Shown: positions 1-8,669, counted from the first letter of the stretch. The stretch is DNA of 64,000 nucleotides from Rhodoferax ferrireducens (GCF_003347515.1 NZ_QEII01000314.1:1-64000); one strand, 5' to 3'. The notes: a model not told the origin generated them from the letters alone. Numbers and translations: made by a program.

Positions 1-161
1 TTCTGGAGGCCTACAAGGCCAAGACCATCATCGTCAACAAGCGCTCCATGGCCGCCGGCTACGCCGGTCTCGACAACGAGCTGTTCTACCTGGACAAGAC
101 CATGATGGTGTTTGGCGATGCCAAGAAGGTCGTGGAGGACATGGGCAAGGCGATCGAATGA
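1..161 (+). CDS. pntB: NAD(P) transhydrogenase subunit beta, C-terminal end (partial)
   Basis: The first 53 codons (frame starting at base 3) end a protein whose tail reads VNKRSMAAGYAGLDNELFY and then VFGDAKKVV, the NADP-binding domain III end of the PntB family. PntB and PntA form the membrane proton-translocating transhydrogenase that makes NADPH from NADH. The 5' part lies outside the window. A 7-bp hairpin (bases 196-217, loop of 8) follows the stop but has no run of T, so it is only a weak terminator candidate. Confidence 0.85.
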   Translation, partial: LEAYKAKTIIVNKRSMAAGYAGLDNELFYLDKTMMVFGDAKKVVEDMGKAIE

Positions 162-265
162 TTTAGAGGCAGCGTTCGAGAAAGTACTAGGGAAAACACA
201 GCCATCAAGAGCTGTGTCGGCGACGACAATCCCGCCCGTTGATACAAGATTTTGGAGACAAGACA

Positions 266-1939
266 ATGACAGACCGCATTTGGCTCAAGAGCTACCCGCA
301 AGGCGTGCCCGCCGACCTCGATACCTCGCAGTACCCGTCCCTGGTGGCGTTGATGGAGGAGAGCTTCAAGAAGTACGCCGGCCGGACAGCCTACAGCTTC
401 ATGGGGCGGGATGTGACGTATGGGCAAACCGACAGCCTCAGTCGGGCCTTCGCCGCCTACTTGCAGAGCCTGGGCCTGGCCAAGGGCGATCGCGTGGCCA
501 TCATGATGCCTAACGTCCCCCAATACCCGGTGGCCGTTGCCGCCATACTGCGCGCGGGCTACGTCGTGGTCAACGTCAACCCGCTGTACACACCGCGCGA
601 GTTGGAGCACCAACTCAAGGACGCTGGCGCCAAAGCCATTGTCATCATCGAAAATTTCGCTGCCACGCTCGAAAAATGCATGGCCGCCACGCCCGTCAAA
701 CATGTGGTGCTGTGCGCCATGGGCGATCAACTGGGCTTGTTGAAAGGCGCTTTGGTCAACTATGTGGTGCGCAATGTCAAGAAGATGGTGCCCGCCTACA
801 ACCTGCCTGGCGCGGTGCGCTTCAACGATGCGGTGGCGCGGGGCACCAAGGGCTCGGTCAAGGCCGTCAACATCAAGCCCGACGACGTGGCGGTGCTGCA
901 ATACACCGGTGGCACAACCGGTGTCTCCAAAGGCGCCGTGCTCTTGCATCGCAACGTCATCGCCAATGTGCTTCAGTCTGAAGCCTGGAATGTGCCGGCC
1001 ATGAAGCAGGTGCCAGCCAATGAACAGCTGACCACGGTTTGCGCTCTGCCGCTCTACCATATCTTCGCTTTTACCGTTGGCATGATGCTGTCCATGCGCA
1101 CTGGCGGCAAGCTGATCCTGATTCCCAATCCAAGGGATTTTCCGGCAGTCCTCAAGGAGCTGTCCAAGCACACCATCCACAGCTTCCCCGCCGTCAACAC
1201 GCTGTTCAATGGACTGGCCAACCACCCCGATTTCAAGACCGTAGACTGGAGTCATCTCAAGGTGTCGCTGGGCGGCGGTACGGCCGTCCAAAGTGGAGTG
1301 GCCAAACTGTGGTTTGAAAAGACCGGGTGCCCCATTTGCGAGGGCTACGGCCTGTCCGAGACCTCGCCCTCCGCCAGTTGCAACCCCGTGACGTCCCGGG
1401 AATACACCGGCACCATTGGTGTGCCCTTGCCCAGTACCTACATGAAGCTGCTCGACGACGATGGTCATGAGGTAGCTCCCGGCCAGTCAGGCGAGATCGC
1501 CATCAAGGGTCCCCAGGTGATGGCGGGTTATTGGCAGCGCCCGGACGAGACCGCCAAGGTCATGACAGCCGACGGCTTCTTCAAGTCAGGTGACATTGGG
1601 GTGATGGACGAGCGCGGATTCTTCAAGATCGTGGATCGCAAGAAGGACATGATTCTGGTCAGCGGCTTCAATGTCTTCCCGACCGAGCTGGAAGATGTCG
1701 TGGCCCAGCTGGAGGGGGTGATGGAGTGCGCCTGCGTAGGTGTCCCGGACGAAAAAACCGGAGAGGCGGTCAAGCTGGTGATTGTCAAGAAAAATCCGGA
1801 ACTGACCGAGCCGCAGATTCGTGCTTACTGCAAGGAAAATCTCACGGGCTACAAGCAACCCAAGATCATCGAGTTTCGCACTGAACTGCCGAAAACCCCG
1901 GTTGGCAAAATTCTGCGACGGGAACTGCGCGCCAAATAA
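266..1939 (+). CDS. fadD: long-chain fatty acid--CoA ligase
   Basis: This 557-residue protein belongs to the AMP-forming adenylate ligases and would activate fatty acids to acyl-CoA for beta-oxidation at the inner membrane. The AMP-binding loop YTGGTTGVSKGA is at about residue 213, GYGLSETSP at about 360, and the C-terminal hinge DRKKDMILVSGFNVFP follows. I start at the ATG at 266, which has GGAGA about 8 bases upstream; an in-frame TTG at 239 would add nine residues but lacks a good site. The stop abuts the TTG start of mtnN, so the two are probably co-transcribed and coupled. Confidence 0.93.
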   Translation: MTDRIWLKSYPQGVPADLDTSQYPSLVALMEESFKKYAGRTAYSFMGRDVTYGQTDSLSRAFAAYLQSLGLAKGDRVAIMMPNVPQYPVAVAAILRAGYVVVNVNPLYTPRELEHQLKDAGAKAIVIIENFAATLEKCMAATPVKHVVLCAMGDQLGLLKGALVNYVVRNVKKMVPAYNLPGAVRFNDAVARGTKGSVKAVNIKPDDVAVLQYTGGTTGVSKGAVLLHRNVIANVLQSEAWNVPAMKQVPANEQLTTVCALPLYHIFAFTVGMMLSMRTGGKLILIPNPRDFPAVLKELSKHTIHSFPAVNTLFNGLANHPDFKTVDWSHLKVSLGGGTAVQSGVAKLWFEKTGCPICEGYGLSETSPSASCNPVTSREYTGTIGVPLPSTYMKLLDDDGHEVAPGQSGEIAIKGPQVMAGYWQRPDETAKVMTADGFFKSGDIGVMDERGFFKIVDRKKDMILVSGFNVFPTELEDVVAQLEGVMECACVGVPDEKTGEAVKLVIVKKNPELTEPQIRAYCKENLTGYKQPKIIEFRTELPKTPVGKILRRELRAK

Positions 1940-2692
1940 TTGACTACCACCGCCATCCTCAGCGCCCTGGCCGAAGAGCAGCAGGGCCTGATCGAACAGC
2001 TGAAAAATCCGGCGCCGGTCACGCGTGCCGGTCGCGATTTTTGGTGCGGTGAATTGCAGGGCCGCAGCGTGGTGTTGGCTTTGTCAAAAATTGGCAAGGT
2101 GGCGGCGGCCACCACCGCCACGACCTTGATTGAGGCGTTTGACGTCAGCCGTATCGTCTTTACGGGCGTGGCAGGTGGTGTGGGGGCCGGTGTTCACGTG
2201 GGCGATGTGGTGGTGGCCACTGAATTCGTGCAGCACGATATGGACGCTTCGCCGCTCTTCCCGCGGTACCAGATTCCTCTTTACGGACGCTCCCTGTTGG
2301 CCTGTGATGCCACTTTAACTGCAATGCTTTTAGAAGCCTCTCGTGCTGGATTGGCGGGGGCTAGCGGTCACTTTGATAAAAACAATGCGCGCGCCAGCAT
2401 GGGCATTCACTCGGGCCTGATTGCAAGTGGTGATCGCTTTATATCCGGTGCCGACGAAGCACGGGCTTTGCAGCACGCTTTGCAGGCGGCAGGTTTTGCA
2501 CCGCTGGCGGTTGAAATGGAGGGCGCCGCCGTGGCCCAGGTGTGCTTTGACTACGGCGTGCCATTTGCTGCCGTACGCACGATCTCGGACCGCGCCGACG
2601 ACCAGGCCCATGTGGATTTCCCCTTGTTTGTCACCGAGGTCGCCAGTCGTTACGCGCTGGCGATCATTCAGAATCTCATGCCATTGCTATAA
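1940..2692 (+). CDS. mtnN: 5'-methylthioadenosine/S-adenosylhomocysteine nucleosidase
   Basis: A 250-residue purine nucleosidase that cleaves methylthioadenosine and S-adenosylhomocysteine to adenine and a thioribose product, serving methionine salvage and removal of methylation by-product. The VEMEGAAVAQVC segment with the ribose-binding Glu and the TISDRADD segment with the catalytic Asp are intact. It starts with TTG directly after the fadD stop codon. The stretch AGLAGASGHFDKNNARASMG in the middle is longer than I expect for the family and its DNA contains GGCGGGGGCTAG, loosely like the dispersed repeat of this genome. A repeat copy overlaps the stop. Confidence 0.88.
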   Translation: MTTTAILSALAEEQQGLIEQLKNPAPVTRAGRDFWCGELQGRSVVLALSKIGKVAAATTATTLIEAFDVSRIVFTGVAGGVGAGVHVGDVVVATEFVQHDMDASPLFPRYQIPLYGRSLLACDATLTAMLLEASRAGLAGASGHFDKNNARASMGIHSGLIASGDRFISGADEARALQHALQAAGFAPLAVEMEGAAVAQVCFDYGVPFAAVRTISDRADDQAHVDFPLFVTEVASRYALAIIQNLMPLL

Positions 2693-2738
2693 AATATATA
2701 GCTAATTGCGTATAAAGAGAGGGGGCTGCAGCCGGTTT
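2682..2738 (+). repeat. dispersed Comamonadaceae-type repeat, copy 1
   Basis: The segment has the family layout: a TATAGCTA-like block, a TGCG block, then GGGGGCTGCAGCC. It runs from the mtnN 3' end into the gap before the corA stop. It is diverged from the other copies (no GGGACGG core). Confidence 0.5.
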
Positions 2739-3727
2739 TACTTCAACCAGCCACGTTTACGGAAGTACCACATCGGCACCAGTGCGCTGGCCACCATCAT
2801 GGTTACGGTGTATGGGTAGTTCCAGGCCCCCAGAAACTCCAGCTCCGGGAACTTCAGGTTCATGCCATACACACTGGCAATCAGGGTCGGCGGCAGCAGT
2901 GCTACGCTGGCGACCGAGAAAATCTTGATGATCTTGTTCTGGTTGATGTTGATGAAACCCACGGTGGCGTCCATCAGGAAGTTGATCTTGTCGAACAGAA
3001 ATGCCGTGTGCGAATCCAGCGAGTCCATATCGCGCAAAATTTGCCGTGCCTCTTCAAACTGCTCGCCATTGAGCATTTTGCTGCGCATCATGAAACTCAC
3101 GGCACGGCGGGTATCCATCACATTGCGGCGAATGCGTCCGCTCATGTCTTCGTGCCGTGCGATGGCGCCCAGCACCTCACCCGCCAAGGCATCGGTCATA
3201 TCGCCTGATAGCACTTTCTTGCTGACTTTTTCAACTTCGTCGTAAATGCCTTCCAGCGTATCGGCTGAGTATTCGGCGTCGGCGTCGAAGAGCTTGAGCA
3301 GCACTTCCTTGGCGTCTTCAATCAGTCCGGGGGCGCGGCGTGCCCGCATGCGCAAGAGCCGGAACACCGGCACGTCTTCATCGTGAATGGAAAACAGCAC
3401 GCCCTTGCTTTTGAGCTCGTCATTTTCCATGTTCAGGATGAACGCGACCCGTACGGTGTGGGGTTCTTCGTCGTCGGCAACCAGAAAGTCGCTGCGAATA
3501 TGCAATTCGTCGTTGTCTTCTTTGTAAAAACGGGCCGATTCCTCAATGTCCTCGTCCATCGCATCTTCCGGAATGGACAGGCCGTAATATTGCTTGACCC
3601 AGCGCTTTTCCTCGAGGGTCGGGGACTCCAGGTCGACCCAGATCGGCTGGAATTGGGACAGCTCTTCCAGTGACTCAATCTCTTCCTGGAAGAGTCGGCC
3701 ATTGGCAAGCGTGAAGATGTTGAGCAT
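2738..3727 (-). CDS. corA: CorA family magnesium/cobalt transporter
   Basis: A 329-residue CorA channel. The soluble N-terminal funnel is followed by two C-terminal membrane helices, with the signature YGMN at about residues 287-290 at the end of the first helix and a basic tail FRKRGWLK. The family forms pentamers that import Mg2+ and can pass Co2+ or Ni2+. It faces mtnN convergently and has a 400-bp upstream gap with a strong hairpin in the predicted leader (see 3777-3812). AAGGGAG precedes the ATG. Confidence 0.92.
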   Translation of the reverse strand: MLNIFTLANGRLFQEEIESLEELSQFQPIWVDLESPTLEEKRWVKQYYGLSIPEDAMDEDIEESARFYKEDNDELHIRSDFLVADDEEPHTVRVAFILNMENDELKSKGVLFSIHDEDVPVFRLLRMRARRAPGLIEDAKEVLLKLFDADAEYSADTLEGIYDEVEKVSKKVLSGDMTDALAGEVLGAIARHEDMSGRIRRNVMDTRRAVSFMMRSKMLNGEQFEEARQILRDMDSLDSHTAFLFDKINFLMDATVGFININQNKIIKIFSVASVALLPPTLIASVYGMNLKFPELEFLGAWNYPYTVTMMVASALVPMWYFRKRGWLK

Positions 3728-3776
3728 GACTCACTCCCTTGAAATTGATTGCATCTGGCAGAGGTTGCGGGTTGTT

Positions 3777-3812
3777 GCTTTCAACCCCGATGCAGCTAAG
3801 GGAGTTGAAAGC
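3777..3812 (-). promoter_or_regulatory. 9-bp inverted repeat in the corA 5' leader
   Basis: GCTTTCAAC (3777-3785) pairs exactly with GTTGAAAGC (3804-3812), and an inner CCC/GGG extends the stem past a one-base bulge. It sits 50-85 bases upstream of the corA ATG and would fold in its mRNA leader. No T-run follows, so a plain terminator is unlikely. An operator or RNA control element is possible; the function is inferred only. Confidence 0.45.
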
Positions 3813-4024
3813 TACCGACTAGGGCAGGTTTCCAAGGAGTTTTCTCCGGGAGTCAGAATGGCGAAATTATCGCATTGCGGCGTAGTCATGTATCAACGGA
3901 ATATTCCAGAAGCACTGAATTTTCAACATCAAGGTGGGGCGCACACATGCCGATGGCGACGCAGGTCCCTCTCTTGGTGACAGGTCTTGTTACAGGTTTT
4001 GTTGTGTCGCGTCAATGATAAGTG
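3813..4024. other. intergenic stretch without a recognisable gene
   Basis: Together with 3728-3776 and 4031-4131 this makes a 404-bp gap between the divergent corA and hpf. Apart from the corA leader hairpin and a candidate hpf promoter I see no gene, RNA or repeat in it. Confidence 0.5.
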
Positions 4025-4053
4025 TTGCATTTGCGGTCTATCGGGGGCATAGT
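4025..4053 (+). promoter_or_regulatory. candidate sigma-70 promoter for hpf-ptsN-hprK
   Basis: TTGCAT (4025-4030) and CATAGT (4048-4053) are separated by 17 bases and lie about 80 bases before the hpf start. Each hexamer matches the consensus only in part, so this is a candidate by position and spacing. Confidence 0.3.
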
Positions 4054-4131
4054 TAATTCAGTGACGAGTTTGTGTGTTGCCTGCATTCTGTAGGCAGCTT
4101 TTTCAACCCCGAGAGCAACAGGAGGCTATTT

Positions 4132-4461
4132 ATGAACTTGACGATCAGCGGTCATCACCTCGAGGTCACCCCCGCCCTGCGTACTTACGTTATAAGCAAA
4201 CTTGACCGGATCGTTCGGCATTTTGACCAGGTCGTGGATGTCAAGGTGCTGCTCACTGTGGAGAAGCAAAAGGAGAAGGAGCGAAGGCAGCGGGCGGAGT
4301 GCAATATTCATGTCAAGGGCAATGACATGTTTGCCGAAAGTTCCCACGCCGATCTGTATGCTGCTGTAGATGAGTTGGTGGACAAACTTGATCGCCAGGT
4401 CGCCAGACACAAAACTCGCTTGCAAAATCATCATCACGATGCACCAAAGCGGATAATGTGA
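4132..4461 (+). CDS. hpf: ribosome hibernation promoting factor
   Basis: A 109-residue short-form HPF/YfiA protein that binds the decoding centre of idle ribosomes in stationary phase. The N-terminal MNLTISGHHLEVTPALRTYV and the LYAAVDELVDKLDRQV helix are typical. The ATG at 4132 follows AGGAGG closely; earlier in-frame starts lack this. In many proteobacteria hpf lies between rpoN and ptsN; here ptsN and hprK follow but rpoN is not in the 4 kb upstream. A terminator-like hairpin separates it from ptsN. Confidence 0.92.
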   Translation: MNLTISGHHLEVTPALRTYVISKLDRIVRHFDQVVDVKVLLTVEKQKEKERRQRAECNIHVKGNDMFAESSHADLYAAVDELVDKLDRQVARHKTRLQNHHHDAPKRIM

Positions 4462-4483
4462 AGCCATAAGACTGAATCCGAAC

Positions 4484-4514
4484 AAAGCCGCACGATAAAT
4501 CGCGCGGCTTTTTT
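4484..4514 (+). terminator. rho-independent terminator after hpf
   Basis: AAAGCCGC pairs with GCGGCTTT around an inner CGAT/ATCG stem, followed by TTTTTT. It lies 23 bases after the hpf stop and 40 bases before ptsN, so it may attenuate read-through into ptsN-hprK. Confidence 0.75.
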
Positions 4515-4554
4515 ATGCCCGCCATGGCTTGGGTGCATAATCTGACACCGAATT

Positions 4555-5022
4555 ATGAATCGACTCGCGTCCATCCTGCCCGCTGCACAAGTGCTTGTGC
4601 ACGTTGATGCCACCAGCAAAAAGAGGGCTTTTGAAGAGGCTGGCTTGCTGTTTGAAAACCTGCATGGCCTCAGCCGTTCATTGGTGACCGACAGCCTGTT
4701 TTCCAGAGAGCGCCTGGGATCGACCGGACTGGGTCACGGCGTTGCCATTCCGCATGGCCGTATCAAGGGTCTCAAGGCCCCCATGGCCGCGGTTCTTCAG
4801 TTGGCAAACCCTATCGGTTTTGATGCACCCGATGAGCAGGCGGTCAGTTTGCTGATCTTTCTGCTGGTGCCCGAGGCGGCGACGCAAAAACACCTGGAAA
4901 TCCTGTCGGAAATTGCCGAAATGCTCAGCGATGCGAGTTTGCGCGAAAAACTGGCCGGCAGTGCCGATGCGGCTGATTTGCATGGCCTTATCGCCAACTG
5001 GCAATCGGCGCAACTCGCCTGA
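4555..5022 (+). CDS. ptsN: PTS IIA-like nitrogen regulatory protein
   Basis: A 155-residue EIIA-Ntr protein. The phosphorylated histidine is in GHGVAIPHGRI at about residue 67. Proteins of this family take phosphate from NPr/HPr and act as regulators, for example of potassium transport and sigma-54 genes, rather than as sugar carriers. It lies between hpf and hprK, the usual betaproteobacterial arrangement, 39 bases before hprK. Confidence 0.92.
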   Translation: MNRLASILPAAQVLVHVDATSKKRAFEEAGLLFENLHGLSRSLVTDSLFSRERLGSTGLGHGVAIPHGRIKGLKAPMAAVLQLANPIGFDAPDEQAVSLLIFLLVPEAATQKHLEILSEIAEMLSDASLREKLAGSADAADLHGLIANWQSAQLA

Positions 5023-5061
5023 AGACTGCTCGGGAATCTGCTTGCTGCCCCTGGATTTGAT

Positions 5062-6012
5062 GTGAAGCCTACCGTTGTCAGCGCCGATGTATTGTTCGAG
5101 GAGTTTCGTGGCACCTTGAAATGGGAGTGGCTGGCGGGTCTCGGTGCCTCAGAGCGTCGCTTTGATGAGGTGGCGGTGCGTGCTGCGCGCTCCGGGGCCG
5201 ATCTGGTCGGTTACCTGAATTACATTCATCCTTATCGCGTCCAGATTTTGGGGGAGCGCGAGATTGCCTACCTCACCAACGCCACGCCCGAGGACTGCGC
5301 CCGCCGGATTTCCCGCATTGTCACGCTGGAGCCGCCCGTGCTGATCCTGGCCGATGGCCAGCTCGCGCCGGATGCCCTGTTGTCCATGTGCGAGCGTGCC
5401 CAGATTCCCATGTTCGCGACGCAAGGCTCATCAGCGTTTGTGATTGATGTGCTGCGGGCTTACCTGTCCAAGCATTTTGCTGACCGCACCCTGATGCACG
5501 GCGTGTTCATGGACATTCTCGGTCTGGGCGTGCTGATCACGGGCGAATCGGGGCTGGGAAAAAGCGAGTTGGGTCTGGAGCTGATCTCGCGCGGCAACGG
5601 CTTGGTCGCTGACGATGCGGTCGACCTGTTTCGTATCAATCAGGACACCATTGAGGGTCGCTGCCCTGAATTGCTGATGAATCTGCTGGAAGTGCGGGGC
5701 ATCGGCCTGCTTGATATTCGCTGCATCTTTGGTGAGACTGCGGTGCGGCGACGGATGCGGCTCAAGCTCATTGTGCATCTGGTGCGCCGCGAAACCATGG
5801 AGCGCGAGTACGAACGAATTCCCTACGAGCCCCTGACGCAGGACGTGCTGGGTGTGCCTGTGCGAAAAGTGGTCATACAGGTGGTGGCGGGCCGCAATAT
5901 CGCCGTGCTGGTGGAGGCAGCGGTACGAAACACCATTCTTCAACTCCGTGGCATTGACACCTACCAGGAGTTCGTCGAGCGCCACCGCAAAGCCATGGAT
6001 CCGGCGGAGTAA
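5062..6012 (+). CDS. hprK: HPr kinase/phosphorylase
   Basis: A 316-residue HprK. The Walker A loop GESGLGKS is at about residues 161-168, followed by LVADDAVDLF and the C-terminal region EYERIPYEPLT. The family phosphorylates HPr on a serine and can reverse this with phosphate. The first base is GTG. In betaproteobacteria it is thought to work with a partial, regulatory PTS; no sugar-specific PTS permease gene is in this window. Confidence 0.93.
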   Translation: MKPTVVSADVLFEEFRGTLKWEWLAGLGASERRFDEVAVRAARSGADLVGYLNYIHPYRVQILGEREIAYLTNATPEDCARRISRIVTLEPPVLILADGQLAPDALLSMCERAQIPMFATQGSSAFVIDVLRAYLSKHFADRTLMHGVFMDILGLGVLITGESGLGKSELGLELISRGNGLVADDAVDLFRINQDTIEGRCPELLMNLLEVRGIGLLDIRCIFGETAVRRRMRLKLIVHLVRRETMEREYERIPYEPLTQDVLGVPVRKVVIQVVAGRNIAVLVEAAVRNTILQLRGIDTYQEFVERHRKAMDPAE

Positions 6013-6051
6013 AACCGGCCTGAATTCTGCTGGGGCGAGGCGGGGCGTCCG

Positions 6052-6498
6052 TTAACCTTGACCGCGCGTGTTCACGGGCCGGTTCGGGCATTTGTCCTTG
6101 ACACAGTGCGCGTAAAGACTCAAAGCATGGTCGGCGATGGCAAAGCCTTTGGCCTTGGCCACGGCGTGCTGGCGTTTTTCAATTTCGGCATCGTAAAACT
6201 CTTCTACCTTGCCGCAATCGAGACACACCAGATGGTCATGGTGCTGTCCTTCATTGAGTTCATAGACGGCCTTGCCACTCTCAAAATGACTGCGCCGCAG
6301 AATATCGGCTTGCTCGAACTGGGCCAAAACACGGTAAACCGTGGCCAAGCCGACATCAGAACGGTCTTCCAGTAAAACGCGGAACACATCCTCGGCCGTC
6401 ATGTGCCGCTGCGTGCCCTTCTGGAATATCTCCAGTATTTTCAGCCGCGGCAAAGTGGCCTTGAGGCCGGTACTTTTCAGTTCGTCAATATTGGTCAT
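6052..6498 (-). CDS. fur: ferric uptake regulator
   Basis: A 148-residue Fur repressor that uses Fe2+ as co-repressor. The winged helix holds TPR-like LKATLPRLKILEIF and DVGLATVYRVLAQFE; the metal-binding half has HHDHLVCLDCGKVEEF and the tail AHCVKDKC. It is divergent from bamE, an arrangement common in beta- and gammaproteobacteria. The two start codons are 85 bases apart and share the regulatory gap. Confidence 0.95.
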   Translation of the reverse strand: MTNIDELKSTGLKATLPRLKILEIFQKGTQRHMTAEDVFRVLLEDRSDVGLATVYRVLAQFEQADILRRSHFESGKAVYELNEGQHHDHLVCLDCGKVEEFYDAEIEKRQHAVAKAKGFAIADHALSLYAHCVKDKCPNRPVNTRGQG

Positions 6499-6583
6499 GG
6501 ATGTCTCTTGTCTGCGAGCCGGCAGGCTGCCCCTGCGGGTGCAGCCGGTACAATGGGTCGATCATATCGCCACACCTCATCTC

Positions 6584-7126
6584 ATGTCTGATCTTCAACA
6601 TCGTAGCGCCTGGTTGATTCTTGTCTGCGCCGCAAGCCTGAGCCTGGTGGCCTGTGGCAGCCTCAACGGGGCCAGCCGCAGTATTGCCGGCGTGGTCACG
6701 CCTTACAAAATGGACATTGTCCAAGGTAATTTTGTGTCCAAGGAACAAGCGGCCGCGGTCAAACCGGGCATGAGCCGGGTGCAGGTACGTGACATCCTGG
6801 GCACGCCATTGCTGACCAGTATTTTTCATGCCGACCGCTGGGACTATGTGTTCACCTTCAAGCGTCAGGGTGTGGAGCCGCAGGCGCGCAAAGTCACCGT
6901 ATTTTTCAAGGGCGACGCGCTGGAGCGCATCGAAGCCGATGCCTTGCCCACCGAAGCCGAGTTTGTGGCCTCGCTGGATTCCGGGCGCAAGTCAGGCAAG
7001 GTCCCTGTGCTTGAGATGACGGAAGAGAGCTTGAAGCAGTTGCCTGTCCCGGCAAAAGCTGTCGATCCGAAGCCGCTGCCGCCCCTGCCCGCAAGTTACC
7101 CCCCACTGGAGCCTGCAGGCCAATAA
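6584..7126 (+). CDS. bamE: outer membrane assembly lipoprotein BamE
   Basis: A 180-residue lipoprotein of the SmpA/OmlA family, part of the BAM complex that inserts beta-barrel proteins in the outer membrane. The signal peptide ends in a lipobox LVAC with the lipidated Cys at residue 24. The conserved core reads KPGMSRVQVRDILGTPLL and RWDYVFTFKRQG. The proline-rich tail is longer than the E. coli protein. I start at the ATG at 6584, which begins the signal peptide; the open frame runs further upstream but through fur. dapB follows 17 bases later. Confidence 0.92.
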   Translation: MSDLQHRSAWLILVCAASLSLVACGSLNGASRSIAGVVTPYKMDIVQGNFVSKEQAAAVKPGMSRVQVRDILGTPLLTSIFHADRWDYVFTFKRQGVEPQARKVTVFFKGDALERIEADALPTEAEFVASLDSGRKSGKVPVLEMTEESLKQLPVPAKAVDPKPLPPLPASYPPLEPAGQ

Positions 7127-7143
7127 TTTGTGCCTGGTCCACT

Positions 7144-7959
7144 ATGACTGAAACCAAGACCCATCGGATTACCGTCGCGGGCGCCTCTGGCCGCATGGGG
7201 CACATGCTGATCGAGGCCATCCGGGCGAACGAAGATTGTGAACTGGTCGGCGCGCTCGATGTCGCCGCAGGTCATGCCGTCGGCTTCGATGCGATGGCTT
7301 TCCTTGGGCGCATGAGTGGCGTGTCGATTACGGACGACCTAGCCGCCGGCCTGACGAACGCCCACACCCTGATTGACTTCACCCGGCCGGAAGGTACGTT
7401 GGCCCATTTGCGGGTATGCCGTGAACTGGGTGTCAACGCGGTGATCGGTACCACCGGCTTCACCGACACGCAAAAGTTGGAGATCGCGGCCGCCGCCCGG
7501 GACATCGCCATTGTGATGGCGCCCAACATGAGCGTGGGTGTCAATGTCACGCTCAAACTGCTTGAAATGGCCGCCAAGGCTTTGGCCACCGGTTATGACA
7601 TTGAAATCATCGAGGCGCATCACCGTCACAAGGTGGACGCCCCGTCCGGCACCGCCCTGAAAATGGGTGAGGTGATTGCCGACGCACTCGGGCGTGACCT
7701 GAAAGACTGCGCGGTGTATGCCCGCGAAGGCGTCACCGGCGAACGCGATCCCTCCAGCATTGGTTTTGCGACCATCCGGGGCGGCGACATTGTGGGCGAC
7801 CACACGGTGCTGTTTGCCGGTATTGGCGAGCGCATCGAGATCACCCATAAATCCTCCAGCCGTGCCACCTATGCCCAGGGCAGCCTGCGTGCCGTGCGTT
7901 TTCTGAGCAGTCAGAAAACGGGTTTATTCGACATGTTTGATGTACTCAAACTGAAATGA
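7144..7959 (+). CDS. dapB: 4-hydroxy-tetrahydrodipicolinate reductase
   Basis: A 271-residue DapB that reduces the dipicolinate intermediate of the diaminopimelate/lysine pathway with NAD(P)H. GASGRMGHML near residue 14 is the nucleotide-binding loop, and EAHHRHKVDAPSGTA at about residue 158 carries the catalytic His pair and Lys. Its stop overlaps the ATG of the next gene (ATGA), which suggests a bamE-dapB-exbBD transcript. Confidence 0.95.
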   Translation: MTETKTHRITVAGASGRMGHMLIEAIRANEDCELVGALDVAAGHAVGFDAMAFLGRMSGVSITDDLAAGLTNAHTLIDFTRPEGTLAHLRVCRELGVNAVIGTTGFTDTQKLEIAAAARDIAIVMAPNMSVGVNVTLKLLEMAAKALATGYDIEIIEAHHRHKVDAPSGTALKMGEVIADALGRDLKDCAVYAREGVTGERDPSSIGFATIRGGDIVGDHTVLFAGIGERIEITHKSSSRATYAQGSLRAVRFLSSQKTGLFDMFDVLKLK

Positions 7960-8612
7960 ACGCGGCCCGCTTGCTGTTGCAGGGCGATGCGGTTACCCAG
8001 GGTGTCGCACTGCTGTTGCTGGCCATGTCGGTGGCCAGTTGGGTCGTCATCCTGTGGAAATCGTGGCTGCTGCACCGCTCCAGTGGCGATGTGGTGCGTT
8101 GCGTGGCGGCCTTTTGGAGCTCGGCGTCGATTGACGAGGCACTGCAGAAGTTAAGGGCTTTTGATCGTGAAACCCTCATCGTTCCCATGGTTGTTGCTAC
8201 CCAGATTGAAGCCAATGGCACGCTGGCGGCAGCCGGCGACAAGTCGCAGCAGCTGACCCGCGTGCTGCGCGATGCGCTGCACGCCGCCCTGGCCAAGCTC
8301 CAGCATGGTCAGGTCTTGCTGGCCACGGTGGGGTCCACAGCACCTTTTGTCGGCTTGTTGGGTACGGTGTGGGGCATTTATCACGCCCTCATTGGCATTG
8401 CCAATGCCGGCCAGGTCACGATCGATAAAATCTCCGGCCCGGTGGGCGAGGCCTTGATCATGACGGCCGCCGGTCTGGCCGTGGCTATTCCGGCCGTGCT
8501 GGCTTACAACGTGCTCGGTCGCGCCATCGGGCGCATTGAGGCCGAGCTCGAAGGTTTTGCCCGCGACATCCGTGAGCTTTTGGCTGGCACGCCAGGGCCT
8601 GAGGCGCGATGA
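7956..8612 (+). CDS. exbB: MotA/TolQ/ExbB-type proton channel protein
   Basis: A 218-residue inner-membrane protein with three predicted helices (about residues 12-35, 125-150 and 165-190). GSTAPFVGLLGTVWGIYHAL is the signature of the family. With ExbD and TonB it uses the proton gradient to drive outer-membrane receptors; it could equally be a TolQ. No tonB or tolA is in reach to settle which. It overlaps the dapB stop by 4 bases. Confidence 0.85.
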   Translation: MNAARLLLQGDAVTQGVALLLLAMSVASWVVILWKSWLLHRSSGDVVRCVAAFWSSASIDEALQKLRAFDRETLIVPMVVATQIEANGTLAAAGDKSQQLTRVLRDALHAALAKLQHGQVLLATVGSTAPFVGLLGTVWGIYHALIGIANAGQVTIDKISGPVGEALIMTAAGLAVAIPAVLAYNVLGRAIGRIEAELEGFARDIRELLAGTPGPEAR

Positions 8613-8668
8613 ACGCCGCCGCGCCGGGCGGCGCAATGCACACCGTGACAAGCGTGGGAGCCGCGTAG
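8609..8668 (+). CDS. possible 19-codon bridging ORF between exbB and exbD
   Basis: An ATG inside the exbB stop (ATGA) opens a reading frame MNAAAPGGAMHTVTSVGAA that ends with TAG one base before the exbD ATG. The frame fills the whole gap exactly. It may only serve to carry ribosomes from exbB to exbD; chance is also possible in so short a frame. Confidence 0.25.
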   Translation: MNAAAPGGAMHTVTSVGAA

Positions 8669-8669
8669 C

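Noticed and set aside
86..1468. 460-codon minus-strand frame across fadD
   Set aside because: Antisense shadow; fadD motifs on the plus strand are unmistakable.
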